From Salmo trutta (taxonomy: Eukaryota; Chordata; Actinopteri; Salmoniformes; Salmonidae): a stretch of 64,000 bases of DNA. This document shows positions 60,121 to 64,000 of the stretch, one piece after another. Made by a program: the position numbers and the translations under genes. Position 1 is the first letter of the stretch. Each line of letters opens with the position of its first letter. The notes under the pieces are model-generated. The model was not told the origin of the DNA and searched no databases. It worked only from the letters and a program-made list of their open reading frames with translations. The stretch lies in the NCBI RefSeq assembly GCF_901001165.1, contig NC_042960.1, positions 16,429,456 to 16,493,455 on the forward strand, given 5' to 3'.

Positions 60121-60676
60121 TGTAAGGTTCTGTATTTATTTTCTTAGTCAACCTTGTTTTCTGTTTCGTTGTGTTCTTGAACGTAGCCCTGTTTCTTTGT
60201 GGTCTTGAACGTAACCCTCTCTTTCATTTTTGTTCATTGATTTAACCTGTGTTAGTTGTAGCACAACCATGCTTCTACACCTGCATTGCTTGCTGTTTGG
60301 GGTTTTAGGCTGGGTTTCTGTACAGCACTTTGAGATGTCAGCTGATGTAAGAAGGGCTATATAAATACATTTGATTTGAAATTTGATTTGAGTTACTCAC
60401 CTGGTCTTATCAGCTCCTTATTTAGTTCAGTTCATTCTGTTTTTGCCTTTTATGAGGTATTGTTTGTTTTGACTCCACTAAGCCTTTTTCCTAGCTCGTT
60501 TGTGAGAACCAGTTATATCCTTCAGTCCAAATTTTGATTCACCTGCCTGTTTGCCTACCTGTGTATGACCATTGCCTGCCTGTGACCAAGATTCCTGCTT
60601 TCTGCGAAGGAGGAATAAACACCTGCCGCGCTCTGCATGTGAATCTACACCTTTTTCTCCCTGAGTATTCATCACA
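60121..60676 (+). mobile_element. Solo LTR inserted in the L1-like element
   Basis: 556 bp starting TGTAAGG and ending CATCACA (TGT...ACA ends), flanked by CAAG on both sides (60117-60120 and 60677-60680; ACAAG is also possible). A plus-strand AATAAA lies at 60614-60619, so it points right. A SINE-like piece ending GGGCTATATAAATACATTTG lies inside (about 60243-60390). No internal coding region remains, which is typical of LTR-LTR recombination. Confidence 0.82.
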
Positions 60677-62965
60677 CAAGTACTGGAAACAATAGAATAC
60701 TATGACATATCGGGGAAACCAGACCTGGTTTTCATATCTGATTTTGAAAAGGCTTTTGATAAAGTACTACTGGAGTTTATATATAAATGCCTGGAATATT
60801 TAAATTTAGGATAATCTCTTATAAAATAGGTTAAAGTTATGTATAGTAACCCTAGGTGTAAAATAGTAAATAATGGCTACTTCTCAGAAAGTTTTAAACT
60901 GTCCAGAGGAGTAAAACAAGGTTGTCCACTATCGGCATATCTATTTATTATTGCCATCGAAATGTTAGCTGTTAAAATTAGATCCAACAATAATGGATTA
61001 GAAATCCATGGCTTAGGATTTGTACGCTGATTCATGTTTTCTTTCAAAACCACAATGAGAATCCCTCCACAGCCTCATAGAGGATCTAGATACTTTTCCT
61101 AACCTCTCTGGATTAAAACCAAATTATGGTAAGTGTATTACATATTGGGTCACTTAAAAAATGCAACTTTTACATTACCGTGTAGTTTACTATTAAAATG
61201 GTCTGAAGGGGATGTGGACATACTCGGTATACATATCCCGAAATAAATAAATAATCTCACTCCAATACATTTTAATGGAAAGATATCAAAAATAGATAAG
61301 ATCTTGCTACCATAGAAAGGAAAATACTTGTCTATATGTGGAAAAATCACCCTGATTAACTCTTTGGTCATATCACAGTTTACCTATTTGCTTATGGTTT
61401 TGCCTATACCTAGTGACCTGCTTTTTAAATTATATGAACAAAACAATATACAATTTTATTTGGAATGGCAAGTGGCAAGCCAGACAAAATTAAAGGGGCC
61501 TATTTATATAACAAATATGAATTCTGAGGGCAGAAATTACTAAATATTAAAGCATTAGACCTCTCACTAAAGGTATCAGTCATACAAAAGTTATACTTAA
61601 ATCTGAAATGGTTCTCTAGTAAATGAGTAACAATGTCTCACCACATGTTCAAAAGAATTGCCTTTTTCCCTTTTTTCAGATTACAACTGCTCACTTTCGG
61701 TTATTTTAAAATGAAATAATCTCCAAAATATTGTTATTTTTTAAACAAGCCTTAGAAAGTTGGTTGCGATTTCAGTTTAATCCACCTGAAGAAACAGAAC
61801 AAATAATACAGCAAATATTGTAGTTAAACTAAAACACACTAATTGATAATAAAAAAATTCGATAATGTTTAAAAATGATATAATCTTTGTAAATTATATC
61901 ATAAATAGGACTGGTGGAGTTATGTCACACATGCAGCTAACACAGACATATGGAAATGTCGGCTCTACCCAAAATTACAACCAACTAATTGCAGCATTAC
62001 TACAAAAATGGAAGAGGCAAGTGGAAGGGGGAAAAAGGAAGGAACTTGTCTCGGGCCCTGCAATAAAGACCAAAAATGGTTGAAGAAAATTGTGATAAAT
62101 AAAAATATATACCAATTTCATTTAAGGACCAAAAAATTGACAGCTGTGCCGTGTAAGTTGTAAAATAGCTGGGAAGAGATTTTCGTAGTACTGATTCCAT
62201 GGCACATGGTTTATGAATTGACACGCAAAACAATGCCGGATTCAAAACTTCGAATTTTTCAATTTAAGTTATTATACAAAATTCTTATATGGGAGATACA
62301 ATCTTCCCAGCTCTACAGATTTTGATGCGAGGAGGCAGAGTCATTAGATCATTTATTTTGGTACTGTCCATATGTAGCTCGTTTTTGGTCACAGGTCCAG
62401 GAATGGCTGAAGAATTGCAACATTTACCTAGAACTAACGCTGCAGATAGCAATACTGGGTGATTTGAAAAGTCATAGTCAATCGATCAATAATATAATAA
62501 TCATTTTAGCAAAAAGGTTTATCTTTAATTTACAATCTGTAGAAGCTATGAGAATAGAAAGGTTCAGTACTTTTGTGAAGCATCACAGCACAGTTGAAAA
62601 ATATATGGCAAGTAGAAATCCAAAATGAATGGTGTTAGATGGGAGGGGTTGAACGGAGTTGAAGGGTGGGACTAATAACAACAAGATAAGCAATGTAAAA
62701 CATACGGGTTCTGCAAAATGTGTATAGGTTCAGAAATGTTGCGAAATAGCACAAATAGAAATCAAACTGGATGGACATCAGAAACAGAGGAAGGCCAGGG
62801 CTAAAAACAAGCAAAATAGAACTATTGTAAAATAGATTGTGTCTGTAAAATGTGTATAGTATGTATAAACTGAAGGTAGAAGCCTAAGTGTTATTGTTTC
62901 TTAGTTTACTCCAATTGGTGGAGGGGTGGTAGGGTTTGCAGGGAATAATAAAGGTGTATTCTAAA
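60677..62965 (+). pseudogene. L1-like LINE, RT remainder to 3' end
   Basis: Directly after the LTR the protein reading resumes: LETIEYYDISGKPDLVFISD then FEKAFDKVLLEF, and at 60902-60960 SRGVKQGCPLSAYLFIIAIE. The palm motif appears as YADS (61023-61034) instead of YADD. Further pieces are GKITLINSLVISQFTYLLMV (61337-61400) and a C-terminal Cys/His cluster around EEAESLDHLFWYCPY (62325-62372), then FNLQSVEAMRIERF. The 3' untranslated part ends near AATAATAAAGG at 62944 and meets (GT)n. Many frameshifts; inactive. Confidence 0.8.
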
Positions 62966-62970
62966 AGAAA

Positions 62971-63796
<826 letters not shown>

Positions 63797-63866
63797 TTTT
63801 GTTTAACCTTTTATTTAACTAGGCAAGTCAGTTAAGAACCAATTCTTATTTACAATGATGGCCTAA
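63797..63866 (-). mobile_element. SINE/LINE 3' tail fragment
   Basis: TTATTTAACTAGGCAAGTCA and GTTAAGAACCAATTCTTATT match the tail of the SINE at 40752-40981. The tRNA-like head is missing. Confidence 0.75.
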
Positions 63867-64000
63867 TCCATGATACCTTTGAAGCCTTTCCACGGTGATT
63901 TAGGTAATTGGTGAAGGAAAAGCGCAAGGTGCTTCTGTGACCTATTTCGGGTGTACCCACTGAATTGTCGCTTACATTTAGAATTTTGTTTGGATATTGA

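Overview
The window looks like nuclear DNA of a salmonid fish. The evidence is a dense, mutually nested set of repeats typical of salmonid genomes: several Tc1-like transposon families (one with the long inverted/direct-repeat ends of the group Sleeping Beauty was derived from), LTR retrotransposon remnants and solo LTRs, L1-, Rex1/CR1-group- and L2-type LINE fragments, tRNA- and 5S-rRNA-derived SINEs, hAT-like and TTAA-flanked elements, a near-palindromic roughly 100-bp repeat found seven times, and long (GT)n and (CTGT)n microsatellites. Species cannot be decided by eye. I recognise no host protein-coding exon, tRNA or rRNA gene, and nothing bacterial or viral of recent origin. Every protein similarity I can read belongs to a mobile element, and every such frame is broken.

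Layout. 1-3.5 kb: a Tc1-like copy split by an LTR element (5-bp duplication CCTGG), whose own LTR is split by a second related LTR element (duplication CTACC). 5-7.2 kb: a (CTGT)n array holding a solo LTR, with the LTR and flanking array duplicated in tandem at a period of 1,088 bp. 7.3-13 kb: a hAT-like MITE, a Rex1-like LINE endonuclease fragment and an L2 3' end. 16.9-17.9 kb: a hAT-like element with 8-bp duplications. 19.4-21.4 kb: a MITE-like element containing a full-length Tc1 copy. 23-28 kb: a 5S-derived SINE and a cluster of TTAA-flanked elements. 28.2-31.7 kb: two full-length but dead Tc1-like copies of different families in opposite orientations. 32-47 kb: mostly anonymous AT-rich DNA with scattered SINEs and short palindromic repeats. 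47.8-55.8 kb: a LINE RT scrap, a second copy of the 1.4-kb TTAA element, Tc1 fragments, a 153-bp hairpin and a probable hAT-like repeat containing a Tc1 remnant. 57.2-63.1 kb: a Rex1-like RT/C-terminal fragment, then a 5'-truncated L1-like element interrupted by a solo LTR and ending against a (GT)n tract.

The interest lies in order of insertion and mode of decay rather than in a working gene system. Coordinates of element ends come from reading terminal repeats and target duplications by eye. Family names rest on motifs and remembered family features, not on searches.
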